A stretch of DNA of 64,000 nt from Devosia submarina (GTDB taxonomy: Bacteria; Pseudomonadota; Alphaproteobacteria; Rhizobiales; Devosiaceae). This document shows, piece after piece, positions 7,712 to 16,992 of this stretch. Made by a program: the position numbers and the translations under genes. The first letter of the stretch is position 1; each line of letters opens with the position of its first letter. The stretch covers positions 1 to 64,000 of the forward strand of contig NZ_PYWB01000012.1 of NCBI RefSeq assembly GCF_003056345.1, written 5' to 3'. The notes beneath the pieces are model-generated. The model searched no databases. It saw nothing but the letters and a program-made list of their open reading frames with translations, and was not told the DNA's origin.

Positions 7712-9706
7712 GTGATCAGAAACGAACTTACCCAAAAGCTCTCCATTCCCGGGCTGCGCCTGTCGGGGCTGCGTCATTTGTCGGCGCCCTCCAAAGTCGC
7801 GCTGTGTGTTCTGGCCTTGGTGTGCCTCCTGGCGCTGCTGGCGCCCTTGATTGCGCCCTATGATCCGCTTGCGACCGGTTTGACGCGTGGACCTGTTGCC
7901 CCTGATGCGGCGCACTGGTTTGGCACCGACCGGCAGGGCCGGGACATTTTCTCGCGCCTTGTGCATGGCGCTGGTTCCTCGCTGATTATCGGTCTGGCTG
8001 CCACGGGCGTCGCGCTGATTGCCGCTTCCATCCTGGGGGCGATCGCAGCGACTTCAGGTCGCTGGGTGTCCGAAATTTTGATGCGTGTGTTGGACATGGT
8101 GATGTCCTTTCCCGGCATTGCGCTGGCAGTTGTTTTCGTCACCGTGTTCGGCCAGTCCCTGCCGGCATTGGTGCTGACCATTGCCTTTCTCTACACACCG
8201 CAGCTGACCCGCGTCATTCGCGCCAACATCATTGGGCAGTATGGGGAAGACTATGTCGCCGCTGTGCGGGTTATGGGTGCCTCGACGCCCCATATCCTGC
8301 TGCGCCATGTTGCGCGCAATTGCCTTGCGCCGGTTCTGGTGTTTGGCACCATTCTTGTTGCCGACGCCATCGTGTTCGAGGCTTCGCTGTCCTTTATCCA
8401 GGCCGGCGTTCCCGATCCCGCGCCCTCATGGGGCAATGTCATGGCCGCGGGGCGGCAATTGGTGATGTCGGGCGCATGGTGGCCAACGCTGTTTGCGGGC
8501 ATTTTGATCACGGTCACGGTTCTGGCGCTTAATGTGCTGGCCGAGGGCATGACCGACGCCATGGCCGCGCCGCGGGCCTGGGCCCATGTGGATGCCAGCG
8601 CCGTTGAGGCTGCGATCGATCAGCTCTCGACGCCGCAAACCCAAGCTAAGTCTGCCGAGCCGGTTGTGTCGCTCGATGAGCGCCTAGCCGAGCTTCGCCG
8701 GGTGGAGTTGGCGCGGACTGATCGGCTGGTTGCCGACACGAGCAAGCCGCCCCTACTTGAAGTGCGCAATCTCAGCATTGGGTTCCCGCGCCATGGGGAC
8801 GTTAATGTCGTCGATGATATCTCCTTCAGCGTGCGGCCGGGTGAAACCGTGGCGCTGGTGGGGGAATCGGGATGCGGCAAGTCGATCACCTCGCTTGCAA
8901 TTATGGGTCTGCTTGACCCACGTGCAAAGATTGGCGGGGAAATCCTGTTCGAGGGCAATAACCTGCTCACCATGAGCGAGCGGGAGCGCAGCTCGCTGCG
9001 CGGCAAGGGCATTGCCATGATCTACCAGGATGCGCTTTCCTCGCTTAATCCGGCCATGCTGATCCGCTCGCAAATGGCGCAGCTGACCTCGCGCGGTGGT
9101 ACGCGAACGGCTGAGGATCTGCTGGAAATGGTGGGGCTCGATCCTGCTCGCACGCTCAACGCCTATCCCCATGAACTTTCGGGCGGCCAGCGCCAGCGCG
9201 TGCTGATTGCCATGGCGCTCACCCGAAATCCGCGCCTCGTTATCGCCGACGAGCCGACTACAGCGCTGGACGTAACGGTGCAAAAGCAGGTGGTGGAATT
9301 GCTCAATAGTCTGCGCGAGGAGTTGGGCTTTGCTATGCTGTTCGTGTCGCACGATCTGGCGCTCGTGGCCGAAATCTCTCACCGGATTGCCGTCATGTAT
9401 GCCGGGCAGATGGTGGAGCAGGGGCGCACTTCGGAAATCCTCACCCAGCCTGTGCATGAATATACGCGCGGGCTGCTGGGTGCGGTGCTTAGCATCGAGG
9501 CGAGTGCTGCACGCCTCCATCAGGTCCGCGGCACCGTGCCTTCGCCGCGTGAATTCCCAAGGGGTGACCGCTTTGCGCCCCGCTCGTCGGATCCGTCACG
9601 CAATGGCGGGGTCACTCCGGTGTTCCGGCAAATTCCGGGGACCGAGCATTTCTATGCCGCCCATCCCGATGATCCGGTGGTCCAACCCATCAAGGAGCAC
9701 TCATGA
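7712..9706 (+). CDS. ABC transporter permease/ATP-binding fusion protein (DppC-DppD fusion)
   Basis: A 664-residue protein joining a DppC-like permease (about residues 1-290) to an ABC ATPase (about 345-664). The permease part shows LIAPYDP, FGTDRQGRDIFSRLVHGA and the coupling loop GEDYVAAVRVMGASTPHILLRHV. The ATPase has Walker A GESGCGKS (384-391), signature LSGGQ (489-493), Walker B VIADEP and the C-terminal oligopeptide-type extension. I chose the GTG at 7712, one base after the DppB stop. An upstream ATG in frame lies inside dppB and gives an unlikely N-terminus. Such fusions occur in some peptide-type systems. It overlaps the next gene by ATGA. Confidence 0.88.
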   Translation: MIRNELTQKLSIPGLRLSGLRHLSAPSKVALCVLALVCLLALLAPLIAPYDPLATGLTRGPVAPDAAHWFGTDRQGRDIFSRLVHGAGSSLIIGLAATGVALIAASILGAIAATSGRWVSEILMRVLDMVMSFPGIALAVVFVTVFGQSLPALVLTIAFLYTPQLTRVIRANIIGQYGEDYVAAVRVMGASTPHILLRHVARNCLAPVLVFGTILVADAIVFEASLSFIQAGVPDPAPSWGNVMAAGRQLVMSGAWWPTLFAGILITVTVLALNVLAEGMTDAMAAPRAWAHVDASAVEAAIDQLSTPQTQAKSAEPVVSLDERLAELRRVELARTDRLVADTSKPPLLEVRNLSIGFPRHGDVNVVDDISFSVRPGETVALVGESGCGKSITSLAIMGLLDPRAKIGGEILFEGNNLLTMSERERSSLRGKGIAMIYQDALSSLNPAMLIRSQMAQLTSRGGTRTAEDLLEMVGLDPARTLNAYPHELSGGQRQRVLIAMALTRNPRLVIADEPTTALDVTVQKQVVELLNSLREELGFAMLFVSHDLALVAEISHRIAVMYAGQMVEQGRTSEILTQPVHEYTRGLLGAVLSIEASAARLHQVRGTVPSPREFPRGDRFAPRSSDPSRNGGVTPVFRQIPGTEHFYAAHPDDPVVQPIKEHS

Positions 9707-10548
9707 ACATGATGTCCAATCTTGCCCAGGCTGCGGCTCCCGTTATCGAATTGCGCAAGGTTTCGGTCGATTTCCGCATCCGTGCGGCGGGTATCAAACC
9801 GATCCTGCTGCATGCCCTGCAGGACGTTTCACTTGCCGTTTATGCCGGGCGGACGCTTGGTGTTGTGGGCGAATCCGGCTCGGGCAAGTCCACCGCCGCC
9901 AAGGTGCTGATTGGCCTGCAGGAGCCGACCGCAGGTCAAATCTGGTTTGGCGGGGAAGAGGTCCGTCGGTTCGACCCGGCAACGCGTCGCCGTATCGGAC
10001 GGGTCGTATCGGTTGTTTTCCAGGACCCCGCCACAGCACTCAATGCCCGCATGATGGTGCGAGAGGCGCTCCTTGATCCGCTGCGCGTGCACAAGATCGG
10101 CGATGAAACGAGCCGCCGCAAAAGGGTCGCCGAGTTAGTCAGCCTCGTAGGGCTGCCCCGCTCGGTGCTCGACGCCATTCCGGCCCAGCTTTCGGGTGGT
10201 CAGCGCCAGCGTGTCGCCATTGCACGTGCCCTGGCGCTCGATCCCAAGGTTATCGTGGCCGATGAGCCCACTTCGGCGCTCGATGTGTCGGTGCGCGCGC
10301 AGATCCTCAATCTACTGCAGGACCTCAAGAGCGAGCTCAATCTGGGCATGGTCTTTATCTCCCATGACATCCAGACCGTGCGCCATATCTCGGACGATAT
10401 TGCGGTGATGCACCGCGGCAAGGTCATTGAATTCGGCCCCGGCGCAAAGGTCCTCGACAGCCCCAGCCAGGATTATACCCGCACCCTTCTTGCAGCCGCG
10501 CCCAGTCTCCTGCGGGCCGGGGCCGCCCCATCCCTTCCCATCCCCTGA
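9703..10548 (+). CDS. ABC transporter ATP-binding protein, DppF-like
   Basis: A 281-residue ATPase with Walker A GESGSGKS (56-63), a Q-loop in VVFQDP, signature LSGGQ (163-167), Walker B VIVADEP (183-189) and switch His in FISHD. It would pair with the ATPase half of the preceding fusion to form the heterodimeric motor of the importer. Its ATG overlaps the upstream stop (ATGA), indicating translational coupling. The C-terminal oligopeptide-type extension is short, ending in an Ala/Pro tail. Confidence 0.9.
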   Translation: MNMMSNLAQAAAPVIELRKVSVDFRIRAAGIKPILLHALQDVSLAVYAGRTLGVVGESGSGKSTAAKVLIGLQEPTAGQIWFGGEEVRRFDPATRRRIGRVVSVVFQDPATALNARMMVREALLDPLRVHKIGDETSRRKRVAELVSLVGLPRSVLDAIPAQLSGGQRQRVAIARALALDPKVIVADEPTSALDVSVRAQILNLLQDLKSELNLGMVFISHDIQTVRHISDDIAVMHRGKVIEFGPGAKVLDSPSQDYTRTLLAAAPSLLRAGAAPSLPIP

Positions 10549-10566
10549 GTTCGGAACCAAGAACAC

Positions 10567-11484
10567 ATGTCTTTTCACGGAATCATTCCGCCCGTCATTA
10601 CGCCGATCAACGAGGACGGCAGCGTCAACTTCGACGATCTCGCCAGCGTTGTTGAATATCTGATCACCTCGGGCGTTCATGGCATCTTTGCCCTGGGCTC
10701 CACAGGCCAGGTTGCCTATCTTTCGGAAGAAACCCGCATTGCCGTGGTCAAGGCCATCAGCACCACGGCCGCTGGCCGCGTGCCGGTGATCGCAGGCGCC
10801 ATGGAAGTCAGTGCCCCCGGTGTTGTGCGCACTGCTCGGGCCATGATCGAAGCGGGTGCCGACGCCATTGTCACGACGGCGCCGCTCTACACCATCAATG
10901 ATGAAGCCGAGATCGCTGAGCATTTCCGCATGATCCGCGCCGGCATCGATGCGCCGCTGTTTGCCTATGACATTCCGGTGCGCGCGCACAAAAAGCTCTC
11001 GCCAAAGCTGCTGGTGCAGCTGGGCCGGGAGGGCGTCATTGTTGGTGTCAAGGATTCCTCGGGCGACGATGTCGGCTTCCGCCGCCTGATCGCGATGAAC
11101 CGCGAGGCCTGCTATCCGCTGGCGCTGTTCACCGGGCATGAAGTGGTGGTCGATGCCATGGCCATGATCGGGGCCGATGGCGCTGTGCCGGGCCTGGCCA
11201 ATGTGGATGCCGCCGCCTATGTGCGCCTTTGGAACGCCGCCAAAGCCGGTGACATGAAAACAGCGATGGAGGAGCAGGAATATCTCAACCGGCTGTTCGA
11301 GATCGTTTTTGTTGCCACGGGCCGATCGGGCGATGCCGCGGGCGTGGGCGCATTCAAGGCGGCCATGGGGGTCAAGGGGCTTTTAAGCTCGGCTTCGCTC
11401 ACTGCGCCGCTCAAGCCGCTGGACGCAGCCACTTTGGAAGCCATTGGCAAGATTGTGCGGGAAGCAGCGCCCAAGGCGGCTTGA
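10567..11484 (+). CDS. nanA: DapA/NanA-family lyase, probable N-acetylneuraminate lyase
   Basis: A 305-residue TIM-barrel aldolase of the dihydrodipicolinate synthase superfamily. It has the GSTGQ phosphate/carboxylate-binding motif (44-48), catalytic Tyr134 in AYDIPVR and Schiff-base Lys162 in GVKDSSGD. N-acetylneuraminate lyases split sialic acid into pyruvate and ManNAc. The motifs alone do not fix the substrate, since KDG aldolases and others share them. Its place between a sialic-acid-type importer and nanE/nanK makes NanA the best call. It begins 18 bp after the ATPase gene and continues the operon. Confidence 0.72.
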   Translation: MSFHGIIPPVITPINEDGSVNFDDLASVVEYLITSGVHGIFALGSTGQVAYLSEETRIAVVKAISTTAAGRVPVIAGAMEVSAPGVVRTARAMIEAGADAIVTTAPLYTINDEAEIAEHFRMIRAGIDAPLFAYDIPVRAHKKLSPKLLVQLGREGVIVGVKDSSGDDVGFRRLIAMNREACYPLALFTGHEVVVDAMAMIGADGAVPGLANVDAAAYVRLWNAAKAGDMKTAMEEQEYLNRLFEIVFVATGRSGDAAGVGAFKAAMGVKGLLSSASLTAPLKPLDAATLEAIGKIVREAAPKAA

Positions 11485-11541
11485 TCTCCCAAACTGGCGG
11501 CGGGTACGCCCGTCGCCAAATTTTTCCCGAAAGGACCGGAA

Positions 11542-12222
11542 ATGGTTGCTGTTCTTGATCGCCTCAGAGGCGGGCTTGTTGCTTCGTGCCAGCCGGTCGA
11601 CAATGGGCCGATGGACGATCCGGCGATTGTCGCTGCCATGGCGCGGGCTGCGGTAGCGGGCGGTGCCATGGGCGTGCGCATCGAGGGCGTGCAAAACTTG
11701 CGGGCTGTTCGCCCGGTGGTGGACGTGCCCATTATCGGCATTGTCAAATCAGACCTTCCTGACAGCCCCGTGCGCATCACGGTTTCTGTTGCGGATGCCC
11801 TGGCCCTGGCAGATGCCGGCGCCGACATCATCGCCTATGACGCTACCAGCCGGCCGCGCACGGATCGGCGAGAGGATGTGCTTCGCGCCATTCTGAATGC
11901 TGGGTGCCTTGCCATGGCGGATAGCTCGACCCTCGAAGATGGTCGCACGGCCCTGGGAGAGGGCGCGGCTATCTTGGGCACGACTTTGTCTGGCTATACG
12001 GATGAGACAGAGGGGCTGAACGATGGTCCCGATCTTGAGCTGATCGCGGCGTTCAAGCGCCTGGGGGCGGGCTTTGTGATGGCCGAGGGCCGGATCAACA
12101 CGCCCGAGCTTGCCGCGCGTGCCATGGCCTCCGGTGCCGATGCCGTGACGGTTGGCAGCGCCCTGACGCGGCTCGAGCACGTGACGGGCTGGTTCGCCGA
12201 AGCCGTACGGAGCGCCCGATGA
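11542..12222 (+). CDS. nanE: N-acetylmannosamine-6-phosphate 2-epimerase
   Basis: A 226-residue TIM-barrel epimerase that converts ManNAc-6-P to GlcNAc-6-P. Visible family motifs are GLVASCQ (11-17), GIVKSDLPDS with the catalytic Lys69, GTTLSGYT (146-153) and MAEGRINTPE with Glu182. The start follows GAAAGGACCGGAA. Its stop overlaps the nanK start by 4 nt (ATGA). A second, more canonical nanE lies at 33276-33941. Confidence 0.9.
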   Translation: MVAVLDRLRGGLVASCQPVDNGPMDDPAIVAAMARAAVAGGAMGVRIEGVQNLRAVRPVVDVPIIGIVKSDLPDSPVRITVSVADALALADAGADIIAYDATSRPRTDRREDVLRAILNAGCLAMADSSTLEDGRTALGEGAAILGTTLSGYTDETEGLNDGPDLELIAAFKRLGAGFVMAEGRINTPELAARAMASGADAVTVGSALTRLEHVTGWFAEAVRSAR

Positions 12223-13076
12223 GCGTTTCGGGCTATGCCGTTGATCTGGGGGGCACCAAGATCGCCGTTGCGCGCATCGCAGATGGAGCGGTGCAGGCTC
12301 GGGCGCAGGGCGCCACCAGCGGCGGTGCTGATCTGGGCGGGCAAATGCAGGCAATGGCCGCTCTCCTCCAGGAGGTCGGCTACCAAGCGGGTGAACCGCT
12401 CGGGGTGGCTGTGGCCGGGCGGATCGACCGGGAGGGCTGCTGGCATGCTGTCAACACTGCGACGCTGAGCGCGATCAAGGCCGCGCCGCTCGGCGCCATG
12501 TTGCGCGAGCGTTTTGGCGCCAGGGTGTCGGCGATCAACGATGCGGCCGCCGCTGGCCTGGCCGAGAGCCGTTTCGGCGCGGGGCAGGGCGCGTATAATT
12601 TCGCCTATCTCACCGTATCCACCGGTGTTGGTGGCGGGCTGGTGCTGGCGGGCAAGCTGGTTGACAGCAATAACGGCCTTGCCGGGCATGTCGGTTTTAG
12701 CTCTTCCCCGCTAAGCGGTGAGCCTTGTGGCTCGGGTCGTTTGGGAACAGTGGAGAGCGTCGCTGGCGGGCGCGCCATTGCTGCGGCAGCGGGGCTGGCC
12801 GATGCCAAGGCTGTGTTTGCTCGCGAGCCCTATGATCCGATCATCGGGCGTTCGGCTCAGGCCGTGGCCCGGCTCATTGCCGATTTGACGGTGATCCTTG
12901 GGCTGGATGCCGTGGCCATCGGCGGCAGCATCGGGCTAGCACCCGGCTATTTGCCGCAGGTGGTAACGCATTTGGAAGGGGAGCCGGCGCTGTTTCGCCC
13001 GCGCGTCACGCCGGCGCAATTGGGTAGTGACAGCGGCCTTATCGGCGCGCTGCTCCATTGCCAGGAAAACGCCTGA
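12219..13076 (+). CDS. nanK: ROK family N-acetylmannosamine kinase
   Basis: A 285-residue sugar kinase with the N-terminal ATP-binding DLGGTKIAVARI (9-20), the catalytic-Asp segment INDAAAAGLAE and the phosphate-binding VSTGVGGGLV. In ROK kinases a zinc site follows, with a His and a CxCGxxGCxE cluster. Here AGHVGF keeps the His but the cysteine cluster reads EPCGSGRLGTVE, with one Cys only, so zinc binding is doubtful. Such degenerate sites occur in some ROK kinases. Overlap with nanE supports the role of phosphorylating ManNAc from the lyase reaction. Confidence 0.85.
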   Translation: MSVSGYAVDLGGTKIAVARIADGAVQARAQGATSGGADLGGQMQAMAALLQEVGYQAGEPLGVAVAGRIDREGCWHAVNTATLSAIKAAPLGAMLRERFGARVSAINDAAAAGLAESRFGAGQGAYNFAYLTVSTGVGGGLVLAGKLVDSNNGLAGHVGFSSSPLSGEPCGSGRLGTVESVAGGRAIAAAAGLADAKAVFAREPYDPIIGRSAQAVARLIADLTVILGLDAVAIGGSIGLAPGYLPQVVTHLEGEPALFRPRVTPAQLGSDSGLIGALLHCQENA

Positions 13077-13103
13077 CGATCATTCTCGCACGGGACGCAA
13101 TGC

Positions 13104-13742
13104 ATGAAGACGATATTGGCTTTCGGCGACAGCCTGACCTGGGGAGCCGATGCACAAACAGGCGGCCGGCATGCCTTCGAGGATCGTTGGCCCAGTGTTC
13201 TGGAACAGCAATTGGGCGGAAAGGCGCGCGTGATTGCCGAGGGTCTGAGTGGTCGCACCACATCCTTTGATGATCACGCTAGCCTTGCCGATCTGAACGC
13301 CGTCCGGGCCCTGCCCATGCTCCTGGCCACCCATACGCCGCTTAACCTCGTGATCATCATGCTGGGCACCAATGATCTAAAGGCCCATATCTGTGGCACG
13401 GCGCTCGGTGCCGCCTTGGGCATGCGCCGGCTGGCCCAAATCATCCTGCACTATCCTTTTGGGCCGAACGAGCCGCAACCGAAGATCATGCTTGTTGCAC
13501 CCCCTTTTATCAGCCAGCCCGCGCAGTCCCTGGCTCTGGACCATTTCGCAGGTGCCGGACCAGAATCGCGCAAGCTGGCGTCACTATACCGCGAGATCGC
13601 GGCGATTGAGACTTGCCGATTTTGGGATGCAGGCAGCGTTGCAAGGACGAGCCCGGTGGACGGGGTTCACCTTGATGCGGCGAACACGCGCGCGATTGGC
13701 ATCGGCCTGGTTGATAAGGTCAGAACAATGCTGGAAATCTGA
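13104..13742 (+). CDS. SGNH/GDSL esterase
   Basis: A 212-residue SGNH hydrolase with no signal peptide. Block I is GDSLTWG with nucleophile Ser10, block III is GTNDL (about 91-95) and block V is DGVHLD with Asp186 and His189, completing the triad. Size and motifs resemble arylesterases and acetyl esterases of the GDSL group. It sits 27 bp after nanK and 67 bp before nagB, so a role in removing O-acetyl groups from imported sialic acids is plausible. The direct substrate is not shown by the sequence. Confidence 0.8.
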   Translation: MKTILAFGDSLTWGADAQTGGRHAFEDRWPSVLEQQLGGKARVIAEGLSGRTTSFDDHASLADLNAVRALPMLLATHTPLNLVIIMLGTNDLKAHICGTALGAALGMRRLAQIILHYPFGPNEPQPKIMLVAPPFISQPAQSLALDHFAGAGPESRKLASLYREIAAIETCRFWDAGSVARTSPVDGVHLDAANTRAIGIGLVDKVRTMLEI

Positions 13743-13809
13743 CGGTTTGGCGCCCATGAACGGGCTCTAGTCGATATCCCCTTTTCCCTTTTTTGAAGTA
13801 GCGAACCTA

Positions 13810-14556
13810 ATGGACGTTATCGTGAAAGCCTCGGCAGAGGCTGTCGCCGATTTTGTGCACGAACAGCTCTTGGAGCACATAAAGCTATCGCCTGCCTCGG
13901 TACTCGGACTTCCCACGGGTGGTACGCCCGAGCCAATCTATGCGCGGCTGGTCGAGAGCTACAGATCGGGCCTGGTGTCGTGGAAGGACATCACCACGTT
14001 CAATTTGGACGAGTATATCGGCCTGGGTGCCGACCACCCAGGCTCCTACGCCACCTATATGCGGGAGCGCTTGTTCGACCATGTCGATGGACCGGCTGAA
14101 CACCATCATATCCCCAATGGCCTTGCCGGAGATCCCGCCGGGGAGGCCGCCGAGTATGAGGGCAAGATCGCTGCGGCCGGCGGTATTGATTTGATGCTGC
14201 TTGGGCTTGGTCAGAATGGCCATATCGGCTTCAACGAGCCCGGCTCGAGCTTTCAGTCCAGAACCAGAGCCGTGGACCTCACGCCATCAACCATCGCCGC
14301 GAACCAGCGCTTTTTTGGAGCGGGGGAGTTGCCGCCGCGGAAGGCGATATCAATGGGTATTGGAACAATCCTTGAGGCGCGCCGGATCATTGTTGTTGCC
14401 ACGGGTGAGGTAAAGGCCGTGGCCGTCAGGCGCATGCTCGGGGAGCAGAAGACACCGGATTTGCCGGCATCGGCATTGCAGGACGGGCGTAATGTCATGG
14501 TTGTACTGGATGCGCTGGCGGCCAGTGAATATCGCGGAGCTCCCTTCGTTCCGTAG
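13810..14556 (+). CDS. nagB: glucosamine-6-phosphate deaminase
   Basis: A 248-residue deaminase/isomerase that turns GlcN-6-P into fructose-6-P and ammonia. Key segments are LPTGGTPEPIY (35-45), FNLDEYIGL with Asp67, and LGQNGHIGFNEPG with His138 and Glu143. The length and the QNGH form match the short monomeric (Bacillus-type) NagB without the allosteric extension. It closes the sialic-acid operon. NagA, which should feed it by deacetylating GlcNAc-6-P, is absent from the window. Confidence 0.9.
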   Translation: MDVIVKASAEAVADFVHEQLLEHIKLSPASVLGLPTGGTPEPIYARLVESYRSGLVSWKDITTFNLDEYIGLGADHPGSYATYMRERLFDHVDGPAEHHHIPNGLAGDPAGEAAEYEGKIAAAGGIDLMLLGLGQNGHIGFNEPGSSFQSRTRAVDLTPSTIAANQRFFGAGELPPRKAISMGIGTILEARRIIVVATGEVKAVAVRRMLGEQKTPDLPASALQDGRNVMVVLDALAASEYRGAPFVP

Positions 14557-14600
14557 CGTTCATGCGTTGCCCGGCACGCTGTGCAGGTGAGGCGGGAGAT

Positions 14601-14643
14601 CAATTGCCCGAGATGAATGTGGAGGATTTCGACGGGGCAATTG
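14601..14643. repeat. inverted repeat between nagB and tex
   Basis: Arms CAATTGCCC (14601-14609) and GGGCAATTG (14635-14643) are perfectly complementary and enclose 25 nt. There is no T-run, so it is not a standard terminator. It may be an operator or a processing site in the 138-bp interval. Confidence 0.4.
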
Positions 14644-14694
14644 CGTAGCGGACCGAGCCGTATATGGTCGCGCCAGCCGAACCAAGAGTAGATC

Positions 14695-16992
14695 ATGTCC
14701 CAGCTCGACACCCGCATTGCCGCTCAGATCGCCACTGAAATCACTGCCCGCCCCAAGCAGGTGCGCGCAGCCGTGGAACTGCTGGATGGCGGAGCGACGG
14801 TTCCGTTCGTAGCGCGCTACCGCAAGGAGGTGACTGGGGGGCTCGACGATACGCAATTGCGCTTGCTGGCCGAACGGCTGACCTATTTGCGGGAGCTGGA
14901 ATCGCGCCGCGCGGCGATCCTTAAATCCATTGAAGAGCAGGGCAAGCTCACCAGCGCGCTCTCTGCCTCCATCACGGGAGCCGCCACCAAGGCCGAGCTT
15001 GAAGACCTTTATCTGCCCTTTAAACCCAAGCGCCGCACCAAGGCGGAAATCGCTCGCGAACGCGGCCTGGGTCCGCTGGCCGAAGCAATCCTGGCCGATC
15101 GTAGTGCCGATCCCGTGACATTGGCGCAAGCCTATCTTTCCCCAGACGTCCTGGGCACCAAGGAAGCGCTTGAAGGTGCACGCGACATCGTGGTCGAGGG
15201 GCTTTCCGAGAATGCAGCCCTGCTTGGCCAGCTTCGCGATTACATGCGCGACAAGGCCATGCTCAGCGCCAAGGTGGTCAAGGGCAAGGAAGAGGCCGGG
15301 GCGAAGTTTTTGGACTATTTCGCCCATTCGGAACGCTTAAGCAAAGTGGCCGGCCATCGTGCCCTGGCCATGATGCGGGGGCGCGACGAGGGGTTCCTTT
15401 CCCTTGATATCGAAGTGGATGCAGATGTTACCGACCCCATCAAGCCGGTTGAGCGTCTCGTTGTCGGGGCGCTCAAGGCGCAGGGAAATGGCGCGGGCGA
15501 TCGTTGGCTGCGGGAGGTCGCAGGCTGGGCCTGGCGCACACGCCTGCGGGTGACCCTGGCCATCGACCTGATGGTGGAGCTGCTCGAGCGCGCGGAAAGC
15601 GAGGCAATCGGGGTTTTCGCCCGCAATCTGAAGGATCTCTTGCTGGCTGCCCCGGCTGGGGCGCGCAAGACGATGGGCATCGATCCGGGCATTCGCACCG
15701 GCTGCAAGATCGCGGTGATCGATACAACCGGGAAGGTGCTCGATACCGACACCATCTACCCGTTCCAGCCGCGCAACGATGTAAGCGGTGCGCAGGCGAC
15801 CATTCGTGGCTTGATCAAGAAGCATGGCGTGGAACTGATCGCCATCGGCAATGGCACCGGCAGTCGGGAGACCGAGAAACTGGTGGCCGATCTCATAGAG
15901 CTTGTGCCCGCGCCCAAGCCGACCAAGGTTATCGTGTCCGAAGCCGGGGCTTCGGTTTATTCCGCGTCGGCGCTAGCTGCTTCCGAATTTCCCGAACTCG
16001 ATGTGTCCCTCCGTGGCGCCGTGTCGATCGCCCGGCGCTTGCAGGATCCGCTCGCCGAACTGGTCAAGATCGAGCCAAAGGCGATCGGAGTGGGGCAATA
16101 TCAGCACGATGTGGATCAGTATCGTCTTAGCCGCTCGCTGGACGCTGTGGTGGAAGACGCCGTGAACGCAGTGGGGGTCGATCTCAACACCGCCTCCGCG
16201 CCGCTGCTGGCCCGGGTCTCGGGCCTGGGGCCCTCCGTTGCCGAAGCGATCATCGTGCACCGCAACGCCAATGGCCCATTCCGCTCGCGGAAAGACTTGC
16301 TTCAGGTGCCGCGGCTGGGCCAGCGCACCTTTGAGCAAAGCGCCGGATTCCTGCGCATCACCGATGGCATCGAGCCGCTCGATGCATCCTCGGTGCACCC
16401 CGAAGCCTATGGGGTGGCGCGCAAGATCGTTGCTGCCTGCGGGCGGGACCTCCGGACCATCATGGGCGACAAGTCGGCCCTGTCGGGACTTGACCCCAGG
16501 AGCTTCGTTGATGACCGTTTTGGCTTGCCCACGGTGCGCGACATTCTGGCCGAACTGGAAAAGCCCGGCCGCGACCCGCGCCCGGCCTTCAAGACAGCCA
16601 CGTTTGCCGAAGGGGTGGACGACATCAAGCACCTCAAGCCCGGGATGATGCTGGAAGGCACCGTGACCAATGTGGCTGCCTTTGGTGCTTTTGTTGATAT
16701 CGGCGTGCATCAGGATGGGTTGGTGCACGTGTCCCAATTGGCCGATAAATTCGTCAAGGACCCGCACGAAGTCGTAAAGGCCGGAGACGTGGTCAAGGTG
16801 CGGGTGGTGGAAGTGGACGTCCCGCGCATGCGCATCGGGCTCTCCATGCGCAAGGACATCGACGCCTCCGCCCCGCGTGAACGCCCTCGCGATCAGCCCT
16901 CCCACGCCAAGCAGCGGCCAGTTCAGCAAGCCCCTCGAAGCACCGGCTCCCTGGGTGACAGGCTGGCTGAGGCGATGCGCAGAACCAAATAG
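14695..16992 (+). CDS. tex: Tex family RNA-binding transcription accessory protein
   Basis: A 765-residue cytoplasmic protein with the full Tex layout. An N-terminal helical domain begins with FVARYRKEVTGGLDDTQLR (about 39-57). A YqgF/RNase-H-like domain begins at MGIDPGIRTGCKIAVID. HhH motifs (VGVDLNTASAPLLARVSGLG) follow, and the C-terminal S1 domain (LEGTVTNVAAFGAFVDIGVHQDGLVH, about 655-680) binds nucleic acid. The lysine/proline-rich tail is low in complexity. It is a widespread housekeeping gene unconnected to the transport clusters. Confidence 0.95.
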   Translation: MSQLDTRIAAQIATEITARPKQVRAAVELLDGGATVPFVARYRKEVTGGLDDTQLRLLAERLTYLRELESRRAAILKSIEEQGKLTSALSASITGAATKAELEDLYLPFKPKRRTKAEIARERGLGPLAEAILADRSADPVTLAQAYLSPDVLGTKEALEGARDIVVEGLSENAALLGQLRDYMRDKAMLSAKVVKGKEEAGAKFLDYFAHSERLSKVAGHRALAMMRGRDEGFLSLDIEVDADVTDPIKPVERLVVGALKAQGNGAGDRWLREVAGWAWRTRLRVTLAIDLMVELLERAESEAIGVFARNLKDLLLAAPAGARKTMGIDPGIRTGCKIAVIDTTGKVLDTDTIYPFQPRNDVSGAQATIRGLIKKHGVELIAIGNGTGSRETEKLVADLIELVPAPKPTKVIVSEAGASVYSASALAASEFPELDVSLRGAVSIARRLQDPLAELVKIEPKAIGVGQYQHDVDQYRLSRSLDAVVEDAVNAVGVDLNTASAPLLARVSGLGPSVAEAIIVHRNANGPFRSRKDLLQVPRLGQRTFEQSAGFLRITDGIEPLDASSVHPEAYGVARKIVAACGRDLRTIMGDKSALSGLDPRSFVDDRFGLPTVRDILAELEKPGRDPRPAFKTATFAEGVDDIKHLKPGMMLEGTVTNVAAFGAFVDIGVHQDGLVHVSQLADKFVKDPHEVVKAGDVVKVRVVEVDVPRMRIGLSMRKDIDASAPRERPRDQPSHAKQRPVQQAPRSTGSLGDRLAEAMRRTK

